This document shows, piece after piece, positions 36,331 through 47,137 of a DNA stretch of 64,000 nucleotides; within the stretch, counting starts at the first letter, position 1, and the number at the start of each line of letters is the position of its first letter. The translations under genes and the position numbers were made by a program. The stretch lies in the NCBI RefSeq assembly GCF_000237925.1, contig NW_017386018.1:1-64000 (forward strand), in the 5' to 3' direction. This DNA comes from Schistosoma mansoni. Its lineage: Eukaryota > Platyhelminthes > Trematoda > Strigeidida > Schistosomatidae. The notes beneath the pieces are model-generated. The model was not told the origin of the DNA and searched no databases. It saw nothing but the letters and a program-made list of their open reading frames with translations.

Positions 36331-37853
36331 GTTAGAGAATTTCATCTAAAGAGAAGACTAAGCAAACTGTTACGGAATATTGATTCAGAGAACGACTTAG
36401 TGGATAGCCTATTATATGGAAAACTGTGTCATAAGTCGATACATATTTTAGGAAACAAGGTTGTATTGTTGATAACTTATAAAACCTATGATAGTAGCAT
36501 CCTAAGATAGTTTGTCTGAAGACCTGAAATTCCAAACAACAGGATCTAGAAAACTAAAGAAATACCAATGAGATAATTTTTAGTATTTCCACTTGTTGAA
36601 TGCAGCATCAGATACACTGAAGTGTAACTTTGTGTTTTCCAGGTGCTTCTTCAGTCTGATAAAAATATTAAGTGAGTAATTCCGTGGACAAATTTAGAGT
36701 ATAAGATAAATGTTGGGAACTTTCAAAAAGCAGGTGATCAGAACATGTCAAATCAGTAAACACCTTATTAAATCATACTAGTTAGCTTAGAAATAGTTTG
36801 GAAAGGATTATAAGTGACCAGAACAAGTCATAACGTTATTTCATTGAGTCATTTTTTTGTTCTGAGTTGTGTTGAGGAGTTGAATCCATATGACCGGAGT
36901 CCACAATACGACTGTGCTTATAGAAACGTACGAGGTGGAATATCATTCGTGTCAGTGGGACAGATGGATCTAATGTTTATTTTATCTTAGTACGTCAGTT
37001 TAATATTGTCTTCCTCGTCTTCATTTTTTAACTTTAACTTAATTCTATGTATCAAGTATGTTACTACTATTGGCACAAGTATTCCAGCTTCCTTGGTTTT
37101 CATAACGTTAATATCCTCTGGTTGTCATGATGCGAAACGTAGCAATTTGGATCAGTATACACTCATCCCAGGTCATACTTTGTCTATGTACATATTCTGT
37201 ACAAAATTCTGTCTGAAATGATAACAACTAAATAGGCTTCTTACAATGTATTTTATCACTTCTTTGCACCACAAAACATTCTATTGGCTTAGATTTAAAA
37301 TAAAAAGGAGGAATTATTAATTCCGTCGAAATATCCAACAAAATCAGTGAGATATGCGTGAAATAGAAGTTTTAAAAAAAGATTTATCTAAAGAACAATC
37401 CCATTATTAATGGATATACATAAATTAGTTACAAACAACCATTCATGAAGATTACTAGCTGATTGCCACGTCTGTATTTCTAGAAAGAGAAAGACTTCCT
37501 GTAGAGATAACATAAAGAGTAATTGCAACATACGTTAGCGTAAATGATCGTTGGCAGCTGTGTCTAATGTTAGCAACAACGACTGAAACTAGAACTAAAA
37601 GCACATAAATGTGGAAGCGATTGCCTTCAAAAAATATTCAAGGAATGTATGAAACTGAAACTAGGCATTATAAAGGAAGAGAGAAGGAAATTATGATAAT
37701 AAGCATAGTAAATGTTATTAGTTTATGTATATACTTTAGGATAATGCATAACCAAAAGCTCACGTTACATTATGTCTTCAGAAATTATTAAATATAAACT
37801 ATTTACTGAATATTTAAAAGTAGTATAAATCAATATACAAAAATGAATTGAAT
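36331..37853. other. Non-coding stretch
   Basis: Nothing recognised. The part at about 36840-37220 is slightly less AT-rich and could be an old repeat. Confidence 0.35.
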
Positions 37854-38123
37854 ATGGAAAGAATGGAGGCAGAAACTTCAAACGAACTTAACAGAGATGA
37901 AAGAGATGTATATGAAGAAATTCTTATTTTAGTTGAATGTTATCTATTTGAACATCAATATACCCCACAGATATATTTGATGTTAGGTTGTCCACAAAAT
38001 TTCATGCGTAGTTTGACTAAATATTCATATGATAAAGTCAGAAATGTATTTGCCAGGTCTCACCAAATTGTCCAACCTCTTAAACAAATGCTTTTCTTAC
38101 TTGATAATAGACCCTTTTCATAA
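37854..38123 (+). CDS. Candidate small ORF or terminal exon, function unknown
   Basis: An open frame from ATG 37854 to TAA 38123 (89 residues), starting MERMEAETSNELNRDERD and ending LLDNRPFS. The middle is rich in Leu, Ile and aromatic residues with regularly spaced charges, suggesting helices; there is no signal peptide or known motif. Codon choice is AT-ending, as in the Zic exon. It could be a complete short protein, the last exon of a longer gene, or chance. Confidence 0.33.
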   Translation: MERMEAETSNELNRDERDVYEEILILVECYLFEHQYTPQIYLMLGCPQNFMRSLTKYSYDKVRNVFARSHQIVQPLKQMLFLLDNRPFS

Positions 38124-40380
38124 GATTAATGATGTTTCACTTTCAAGCTTTTTCGGGCATCGACGATGAATTGTTAGGAATAATTTTATCTTCTAAAAGA
38201 CATTATAGTGATAAGATTTTAGTTTGTGCGGCGCTGGTGTTTTGTAATAGTAAGTGATAATACTAATGTAACCACATATATCGATCATGAATCAGTGGAC
38301 ATAACTTGTGATATGTGTACCATTTAACTTTGAATGGGATAAGTTGCTGACCAGTGAGTTGATCGACTGTAAGGAACAGTTAATTTTGAGATATTTCTTC
38401 AAAAAATTGTTATATAAATAGTGAATTTTCTTTACTAACTCATAGATTACAGTTGTAGTGAATTATTTAGATAAGCATAATGTAAAAACTATGTTGTTAA
38501 TCAGTGAATAGTGTTGTATTACATTTGAATATACAGTGAATGCTGTTGAATCGAGAATCGAGAAAGTTAAATATAGTGCATGTACATGCTGTCTAGATTT
38601 ACTGCGAAATAAAAATAAGCTCTTTCGATGCTTTTATTGCACACCTGTATCGATTAATTACTCAATGAAATCTAGAAACAGTTGATTGACTTTAATTTTT
38701 TGAGATCTAATGTGTTAGTTGATTATCTAAATATACTTTGGGCTTCTTAGACTGAGTCAATCTACGTTAACCTACTGTAAGTGCATATTTTGATAGGTAA
38801 AGCAATAGTTTAATGCTAAAGTATCTTTAGTTTGGTTATCCAACACTTCGATTTGATGTGACTAATTTCATTTACTCATATCATTCAGAAATATTTAGGA
38901 CTGTTTTGTGTGTTGAAAGTCTTTTTCAGTAATAATACTCTAAGTGATAATTTATCTCATGTTGTACAATGTTTGTTACTGTGTATCTTAGATTTAACTT
39001 TTCGCTGTTATTACAGTTGGTAATAATCAACACACAAAAATCATTTTAAATTGTGTATAACATAGAAACTACTCTTATCAATTTTCAACTTCTAAGCAAG
39101 CATTAGAAGAAATTCACTATTTGTACGTTGTATGATAAGTCATTTAAGTTTGATCATAATTGATTTTTGACTTGAACATCCAAGTTATTGTTAACTGTTA
39201 TTCAAATTCAAAGTTGTTTTAATCAATTCCTAATACAAAACATCTTTAAATTCCATCTTTCAAAGGTCAAGTAAATCAATATTTGTAATCTGAACTCCTA
39301 AATTACGAGTAAACTTCTTTCGATTCATAAGTTTGTTGCTTTTATTATCTACTGAGCGTTCTCTCTTTATTCATTGTATCATTACGTAAAAGAATGCAAA
39401 GAGTATAATAACTTGTGTTATTTTAATTTCAGATTAAGTAAAATGGTTGTTGATATACATTATCGATTGAAAGAACTCAGCGAAATTGAGTAGCTTCTCA
39501 AAACAAAGCGATGTTTGATCAAATGCCCCACTAAAATATAATTCGAACTCTTGAACCATACTACTGATGATGATAAAGTAGTATCGGCCAAGGAACAGAG
39601 TAAAATTATCGTATTGTATTATTACCAAGCTTATTCTCTGCTCATTTTACTCTGTCAGTCAATCTGTTTCTGTGGATGAAGTCATTTACTTTATGAAATT
39701 CTTTTTCTACTCCTTAAAAACACACATCTTTAAGCTTTTAACAACTCCTTTTTCTCGATGCTTAATTATATATTAAATAGTCAACTGCACGAGCATTCCT
39801 CATAATATTGGTTCATATTTGTTACCATTGATTATTATGCATTTATATCATCTGCCATAACCAATAAAATTCTGTAGTGGTGGCAAGATACATGGGACCT
39901 CTTCTAAAATAGGTAGTACACATATTTAGAGTTACATGTAGTTGAAGATAATCTACCAAATACATGGATAAATACACATCATCGGGTTTCTGGACTCAAA
40001 GAAACATCGTTGTTGTAATACGTTCGCATAAATGAAAAGATTTCGTCACATAATACTGAGTTTTTCATCAAAATATGTATAGAGCAATTAGCAGTGTATT
40101 TTGATCCCTTAAAAATAGCACTTGTTTTCCAGAACTATTTAGATTTCTTCGGAATTATAAAGTACTAAACAACAACTAGTAACATAACTGTCAATGGTGA
40201 ATCCATTTTTGTCTTACACCAGTATAATGACATAAACGTAACAAATTGTTTTGAAAGACGCGTAAGATTATATGATGTTTTGTAAAACACACTAGTCATT
40301 ATCGTATCGTGTACTCTTACTCAAATTTTGACAATTCACGCTTGTCATGAACTTACAACATAAAAATGAATATTCATTTG
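38124..40380. other. Non-coding stretch, nothing recognised
   Basis: About 2.2 kb of AT-rich sequence, unusually free of the repeat families that fill the rest of the window. Confidence 0.45.
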
Positions 40381-40561
40381 TATTAGTTGTCCAAATCTTC
40401 CCATTGATGTTTAGGACTGTAATTGATCAGTTTCTTTTGGCATATATACTTCCTGTGTGGTTGCCTCAATATTCCCATTAAGTCATGGGCATTATAAAAA
40501 AAGAGGTTGATGAATTGCAGTTCTAAATATCAATGGAAAGCTTTAAACAACCAATACAAAT
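40381..40561. repeat. Fold-back of companion sequence B
   Basis: Inverted B (40381-40490) is followed by partial direct B (40503-40561), with a short AT spacer. It leads through a linker straight into the Smα copy that follows. Confidence 0.7.
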
Positions 40562-40601
40562 GAGTTGAACTTTACACCATTGTGCAAGCTAGTGGCTATA
40601 T

Positions 40602-40762
40602 AGACTCTTTAGCTTAGTTGATAACGTGGTAGAGTTTGAGACGAATGGTGTTCAAGTCTTGGAGTAGAAATCAACTCGGATGCACGTACATTCTTCAGAC
40701 GAGTAACAAATAGGATGAAATGCGTGTCTTGGATTCCACAGATATCCATCATCTATCTCTCC
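40602..40762 (+). repeat. Decayed Smα
   Basis: All parts are recognisable in order (TTAGCTTAGTTGATAACG, GTTCAAGTC, AGACGAGTAACAAATAGG, TTGGATTCCA), but the hammerhead core is mutated. Confidence 0.7.
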
Positions 40763-40777
40763 AATGAAAGTGGAAAT

Positions 40778-40997
40778 CAGAAGGGGTTTTGTGGAGATTT
40801 CAGTTGGATGCCGGCTCAGTGGTCTATCGGTTAAGGGCTCTGGCTCGAGACTGGTAGTTCATGGTTTCGAATCTCGCGAGTGCGGGATCGTGAATGCGCA
40901 CTGCTTAGGAGTCCCATAATAGGACGAAATGGCCGTCCAGTGCTTCCAGGTTTTCCATGGTGGTCTAACTTCTATCGACTCATGATTTCAACTTTGA
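40778..40997 (+). repeat. Second-family hammerhead SINE, most complete copy, with inverted terminus
   Basis: The 5' end (40778-40804, AAGGGGTTTTGTGGAGATTT) is the reverse complement of the family's 3' tail seen in other copies, so the complete element has terminal inverted repeats. The tRNA-like head GGCTCAGTGGTCTATCGG and B-box-like GGTTTCGAATC follow. The hammerhead has intact stem I, stem II and GAAA, but its core reads CTTAGGA, which should kill it. Confidence 0.85.
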
Positions 40998-41463
40998 AGA
41001 AAAGTGGAAATGTTCAATGTTACATAGTTCTTCCGAATCTTAAAAATCTAAGACAATAAGACCTTTTTAGGTTTAAAAAACAATATAACTAAAATTTTAA
41101 TTAGACTTCTAGATGGTTATTCATGACAGATTGATATCATCTGTTCTTATTAAATAAGTTAAAATTATTGTTCGACTATCGATATTTTACAAAGGCTAGT
41201 TGAAATAAGAAATATGTGTTTAATTAGATTGAATCAACCAAAGAAATTTAATTGATTTGGTCGAAATTCATTCACAAAACTTTATACTATCTAAACCGTA
41301 CTTTGAATGTTTAAAACTTCATTTCATACAAAAGATTTGTATTTGCCGCAGGAATGTTATTGATTATTTTATCAGAATAGTAAATAATATTTCATCCAGT
41401 GAATCTGAACAATTTTATATACAACATATGACTGACAAATAACTAGACGAAATATTCACGATT
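40998..41463. other. Non-coding stretch
   Basis: AT-rich. The frame at 41257-41442 has no domain signal. Confidence 0.35.
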
Positions 41464-41557
41464 ATCAGTATAGGGTTGTGTAGGTTGTTGGATTTTGATT
41501 GATATTATGAATGGATCAGTGTTAGACCACCATTGAAAACTTGAAAACACTGGACGG
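41464..41557 (-). repeat. Truncated second-family copy, subfamily b
   Basis: Shares ATCAGTATAGGGTTGTG and the GTTAGACCACCATTGAAAAC block with 61061-61222 and 49459-49644. It stops inside the hammerhead (ACTGGACGG). Confidence 0.65.
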
Positions 41558-41915
41558 CAGTAAAAAGTATGATAGTGGTTATCGTTCTAAAAGAGATTGT
41601 AACCGTCCTGATAAAATCTGACTAATCTTGAGACCATCTTAGCAAGTAGTTATTAGCTACATGCTCAAAAGTTCATGTTCAATGATAAATTTCAGGGATA
41701 CAGTATCGTTATTTATTTTTAAATCTTAACTTTGATTATTTTCTGTCAGCTGATAAATTTCTACAAAAAATTCCTTAGAAATATCACAGAAATCATAAAA
41801 TTATCATCCACAGTTCATCTAACTTTAATCGATTTGTTAGCTAACTTTTATTTTACAGATCAATATTTTTTCTCAGTCAAGGTGTAACATTTTTCTTTGT
41901 GATAAAGCAAACGAA

Positions 41916-42421
41916 ATTCATTTAGTCCTTTGCCCCTAAATGCGCTGGTACGACCGAGAGTGGGGAGGGTTTTTCCTCTCTCTTAAAAATGCTCTCACAC
42001 GGCCACGCGTATACTGCCTCTGCCAGAGAAGTCCTATTCATTGCCTTCTCGTGGCAGGGGTGTTGTTTACGAAATTGAGAGGACGAAAAGCGAATTTACG
42101 GCGCTTAAACTGGGTTGGTGTACATGGCTCCAGTACTCTGAGGGAACAAATGGCGAATGAACCAATTATTGGTCACCGGCTACCATGGGACTGCATCTCC
42201 TCACGATGCTCCACTGCCATGTGGATCGGATCTTTGGGTCAAAGGTTCGGGGTGTGGCCCCCTAAGAAAACCACCTGCTTCAGTTTGGGCACCTTGGCAG
42301 TATCACAGCCCTCACACAAATCAAATGAGATTTGGGTGGCTCATATGTATCTAGTGCTTCCTTGTACCAATATTTATGTGTTTAAATAAATAAATAAAAA
42401 TAATCATTCAGTCCTTTTGCC
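41916..42421 (+). mobile_element. GC-rich retroposon with target-site duplication
   Basis: About 470 bp of GC-rich sequence (41935-42401) ends in an AAATAAATAAATAAA-type tail. It is flanked by an imperfect direct repeat, TCATTTAGTCCTTTGCC (41918-41934) and TCATTCAGTCCTTTTGCC (42404-42421). A 149-codon frame (41940-42389) spans nearly the whole unit but shows no domain, so it is probably a by-product of base composition. The tail and duplication point to retroposition by a LINE machinery; the class is unknown to me. Confidence 0.8.
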
Positions 42422-44106
42422 TAATTGATTTTACCTTGATGGAAATCAGTGAATAACACTGAACTCAATGTATCTTTCATTTAGTAAAGTTTTATATCTC
42501 TCATATTGAAGGTGAATGAAAACTGTTATCATTTAAAGCATTATTAATTTTGTTTCATATATCATAACGTTAAATTGTTTAGCACTTCCCCCAATGATTG
42601 TATTTGGTTAGGTTATCTGATAATCTTAGTTTTATTTCAACTTTATTTCCATTATAAATCCCACGAAAAAGTAGAACCAAACTAGGAATTAAACCTAGGA
42701 CTTTTTATTGTGGTTATGAACATGTAAATTTGTTGACTATTGGGACAGTTATGTAGTGTGACCAGTGAAAATCACATTGCTTCTTATGTAGTTGACTCTA
42801 TTAGTCATAACTTTTAATTACACTTTCAAAATTCTATTTTAAAGGCTAACTCAAATGTCGACTATCAAGTAGTTCTTTAATTGATATCAGTCCAGGATGT
42901 ACAGCATGTATAAATTAGTCAATATTTGGCAGTTGTTCAATCTTTTATTAACACTTTAGTAAAATGGTACTAAGCATTTGAACATTAAATATAAAGAGTA
43001 TGGTAAAATACACTATCATTTGATTAATATCCCATTATTAATCACATTATACAGTAACATTATTCGTTTTGTAATGATTACATCATCATTACAAGTTATC
43101 AAATCAATATTGTACCATTTAACTTTATCATCTCTTATATAAAAACTATAGAGAAATTAGATTAGATGGTGGAATTTTTTTCTAATTTCCAGGTAATTAT
43201 CATACATACATAGTACAAAGTTGAGAAATAACAAATAAACTAATTACAATGAACACATGATTACGTAACATGCTTCATTTTCAAACAAAAATATATCAGA
43301 GTTGTTCATTCATTATTAAATAAATAATCAATTTTTGAAGAATGAATTATACATGAACAATTTTTTTTTCGTTTTAAACAAATGATACTACTGAATATGT
43401 AATAAAAGTAATAATAATATAAATGATATAAGGAATATAATGAATACTTTTCAATGAATATATATTGATATTTCCTAGACCAATGGTAATCGCATTATAT
43501 ATTTGCAACTAGAGATTTGCTTTAGGAGATAGATACTCTAAATTACATCGTCATCATTATCACCATCACAACTAATGAAAATAAAGGAAAAAAAGTTTTG
43601 CTATTTATAATAATTGTGACGTAATTACGATTACGCAATCAGTTTCTTATCCTTCCTATAAAGTTAATTTTATTCCCTTTTTTTGAATGTATTCTTCAAG
43701 TTATGACATAAGACATTGAAAGAGATAGTAAGAGTAATGGTAATAGTAATAATACAATGTAACAAAGAAATAAAAAATAAAAAAAATCCATCAAGTGAAA
43801 GAAAAATGAACAATTTTAATGAAGTACTCTGTTGTAATGTAATTGAGTACAGTTTTAATATGTTTATTGCATGTCATTGTACAGTTACTATTACTAGTAT
43901 TATTAACAGTAATAATATTGACAATAGTATTCATTAAAGGGAATTGTTTGTATAAGTATATTTGAGAAGCAAATACAAGTAGCATATATTTGTATAGACA
44001 ATAAATAGATTAACCCTAGTAACATTTCAGTTTATATATTAGTTCATAACAAATACATACTATAATAAGTATACATTAGAAAGAATAATTCACTAATGAT
44101 GTGTAT
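42422..44106. other. Non-coding stretch downstream of the second zinc finger gene
   Basis: AT-rich; a decayed tRNA-like relic may lie near 42685-42760. No exon supported. Confidence 0.4.
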
Positions 44107-44205
44107 AACAACTGGAAAGGATTGCCCTGGACAGGGTTGGATGGAGAATGCTAGTGAGCGGCCTATGCTCCTCCACGAGGGGTAACAGGCGTAAGTAAAA
44201 GAGTT
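44107..44205 (+). mobile_element. RTE LINE 3'-end fragment
   Basis: About 100 bp matching the last codons of the LINE ORF and its tail, as at 20925-21015 and 52690-52805 (TGGACAGGGTTGGATGGAGA, then GGCCTATGCTCC, then GGCGTAAGTAAA). It lies just beyond the predicted end of the zinc finger transcript, in the opposite orientation. Confidence 0.8.
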
Positions 44206-44286
44206 GTGATGATGTGTATAGTTATTAGTAGCATTGTAGTTGTTATAGAAAATATAAAAAAATATTTTACACAACATTTAAATAAT

Positions 44287-44292
44287 TTTATT
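44287..44292 (-). other. Candidate polyadenylation signal
   Basis: AATAAA on the minus strand, about 92 nt past the stop codon of the zinc finger gene. Such hexamers are common in AT-rich DNA. Confidence 0.4.
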
Positions 44293-44383
44293 ATTATTAT
44301 GTACTATCATCTTCATCATTTTTGTTTTAAGGTTTATTGTTTGAATTAGTTGTTGATATCGGTAGATTACAATTTACTTATTG

Positions 44384-46224
44384 TCACTTGGTTAAATTAC
44401 GTTGTGAATTAGATTTTCGTTGGTTATTATGACTATGTTGTTGATGATGTTGTCTATTAGTGGTAGATTGATGTGATTTTGTATGATGTACACGAAAAGC
44501 GGTATATGATGAAAATTCTCTATCACAATCTGTACATGATACTAAATTGGAATGTTGAAGACTCCGTTGCGTTATAACTGATGATGACGATTGCTCAGTA
44601 GTATCAGGTGAATTAAAATTATTTATTGATAAATCTTCTGAATAATTTATTGGTTGTTCTTGTTCTTGTTGGGGTTGGTGATGGTGATAAGGCTGTTGCA
44701 ACAGGATGTTTGGAGTAGTAGGCGTTGAACTGGTGGTCTTTGTATTCCAGTCAATATTAGAAGGGACTCTTTCACTTAATGAATGATATCTCATCAAAGG
44801 TTTGATTAAGTTGACCGTTTCTGTTGTTGCTTCCGATAGAGATCTATTATATTTAGAATGTGCTGAGATTATATGTTCTTCTAAACCTTGAATATCTTGA
44901 AATATACGAGAATCTTGACGAGAGATCGAACATTGAACGCCTGGTGAGTTAGGTTGATCATTCCGCCGAATATAATTATGTGATGCACGTGTGAGATCTG
45001 TAGGTTCTTCTGTTGATAATCCTATACAATTTGGTTGCATTGGTGGTGTTTCTATGGTAGAATTTTGCTGCATGTACAACAAATTACTATCATCATGAGT
45101 TTGATCATTATTGATGGTTCTTCCTGTTGAACAGTTAGAACTGATGAAATTAGAAAGCAGATTGAATAACTGTTGATTTGACGTGGAATTTGGATTCATA
45201 AACATATTTGAATTAAATCCATTCGTTGGTAATAATGCAGTAAGTAACGCATTTGATGTTAATGATAATAATTGTTGACGTAATTCATCTGACTGATAGG
45301 CATGCATTAAAAATAATCGTACAATATCTTGTATTTGTGAGCTATTTTCATTTTCTTGGATCATATTACCAATATCATTAACACCATTGCCAATATTATT
45401 ATTGATTGATGGTCTAGGTGATATTGTATCGTAAGGTGAATTTGGACTTTTTGACGTCATGTTTTCCTTTGAACGTTTGATACTTCTATCAATTTTTAAA
45501 GTAGACACACAATCATTATCAGAATTACAAGTTGATAATCGAGATTTCTTATTTACTGATGGTTGGTGTTGTTTCACTTCACCTGCATTATCTTTAACAT
45601 CATTATTATTTGCATCATTCTGATCTTTTAACCTATTCATTAAAGCTTTTCGTTCAACAGCTCTTAAAGCTTTTAATTCTAATAATTTGGTATTTTGTAC
45701 ACTACTTGGTATAAGTTTACCTTCTTTAATTGCTTTCAATTTCAACACTGGACAATTACGACCACGATGATAATGTAGATTACTTGGAGACGTATACCGT
45801 TGTCCACAATCATCACAACAATATGGTTTTTGACTTGGTTCATAATGAGATTTATAATGTCCTGTTAATGAATAACGATTAGCAAATAATCTTTTACATA
45901 TACGACATTTATATAAACCATCACTTGTTCGAAGACTTGTATCCATAGCTTCAGATTTTTTAGTAGATAAATCAGAAAGATTTGAAGATCTCAAGTTTAA
46001 TTGTAATGAGGTTTTGTTGTTAGTTGAAAAATTATACTTTAAGTTCATATTATCAACTTCACTAAAGTTGTGAGCTTCATTTGGATCAAGGGGATAAGAT
46101 ATAGCTCTTTGTAATGAAGAAACAGGTGATTGAGAAATATTTGAAATGCAACAATTATCCTCTTTTGAATCGGTATTCACTGGAGATTTTCTGTACAATG
46201 ATGGAGAATGTAGTGAAGTAAAGG
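44384..46224 (-). CDS. C2H2/C2HC zinc finger transcription factor, terminal coding exon
   Basis: The frame stays open upstream to an ATG at 46249, but a strong acceptor (TTACTTTTTTATACAG) ends at 46225, so the exon starts at 46224 in phase 1. Residue numbers count from that ATG. Adjacent fingers: ZF1 C115/C118/H131/H135 and ZF2 C145/C148/H161/C166 (C2HC). A lone C2H2 finger is C-terminal, C572/C575/H588/H593. A finger-like half without its second cysteine lies around 440-464 (GLEEHIISAH). Between them are Asn/Ser/Gln-rich regions, a basic helix (about 185-210), and PTDLT (416-420) and SEDLS (537-541), which resemble CtBP-binding PxDLS motifs. Probably a nuclear DNA-binding regulator, perhaps repressive (inference). 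I cannot assign an orthologue. No promoter is visible. Confidence 0.9.
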
Positions 46225-46398
46225 CTGTATAAAAAAGTAATAAAGTCATAAGTAAGTGAAAGTATAAATATAAACCGCAATGTTTGGGATTATTAAATTG
46301 AGTGGAAGAAGAATTTTAACAAATGAAAACACTGATTGACAAGTAAATAATAAAACAAACCTGATAAGCACAGAGTTAGTTCTTATAGAATTTTAATA

Positions 46399-46500
46399 GT
46401 TGAAATCATTAGCCAATTGAAGCTAGACAACCATGCAAAACCTGGAAGCACTGGACGGCCGTTTCGTTCTATTGTGGGACTCCACAAAAACCCCTGCTTA
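46399..46500 (-). repeat. Second-family copy with inverted tail (deletion product)
   Basis: The minus-strand 3' part and hammerhead up to GGGACTCC are joined directly to the family tail in plus orientation (ACAAAAACCCC). The ribozyme has lost one core strand. Confidence 0.7.
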
Positions 46501-46637
46501 TAGGATTCTTTGAACAATAGTATTTAATATTATCAAAGTATCTGTACGAGTCGTCTATCTGACATAATTAAACTTTATCTTTTAGTCCCAATTAGCTCAT
46601 TCTGTGAGGTAACTGTTAAATACAAGAAATAATTAAT

Positions 46638-46834
46638 GATAGTTGAGATCATGAATCAAGTGAAGCTAGACTACCACGAAAAACCTGGAAGCACTGTACG
46701 GCCGTTTCGTCCTACTATGGGACTCCTCAACAGTGCACATCCACGATCCTACCTCGCTAGATTCGAAACCAGGACCTATCAGTCTCGCGCACGTTTGCTT
46801 AACCACTAGACCACTGAGCTGACTGGCATCCAAC
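46638..46834 (-). repeat. Second-family hammerhead SINE, full tRNA-like head
   Basis: A box (GCTCAGTGGTCTAGTGG), B box region and 5' GGATGCCAG-like end are present. Stem I, stem II and GAAA are intact, but the core reads TTGAGGA (first C lost), so activity is doubtful. Confidence 0.82.
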
Positions 46835-46872
46835 GGTATTAATGTTTAACTTCAACCGATCCACGAAATTGA

Positions 46873-47040
46873 GCGACACATCCATCAATATCTTCAGTGA
46901 GTTACTATCTCACATATGCTCACAAATGACCGGCTCCACGAGGTATTTCCTGGAGTTCTAGTGAGAGGCAGTGACCAGTGGAGTTAAACCAGGTCTGTTG
47001 TGAGATAGTAACTCACTGAAGACATTAGTGGATGTGTCGC
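46873..47040. repeat. Fold-back with 42-bp inverted arms
   Basis: Arms 46873-46914 and 46999-47040 are inverted copies (GCGACACATCCATCAAT versus GTGGATGTGTCGC ends) with few mismatches. The loop is 84 nt. Confidence 0.88.
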
Positions 47041-47137
47041 CGTCCAGTGCTTCCAGGTTTCCCATGGTGGTCTAGCTTCAATTGGTTCATGATCTCAACT
47101 ATCAAAAATTACTATAATATCCACAAAACCCCTTCTG
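47039..47137 (+). repeat. Second-family 3' end attached to fold-back
   Basis: Starts at the predicted ribozyme cleavage region (CGTCCAGTGCTTCCAGG) and continues to the tail (ATATCCACAAAACCCC). The upstream ribozyme half is replaced by the fold-back arm. Confidence 0.75.
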
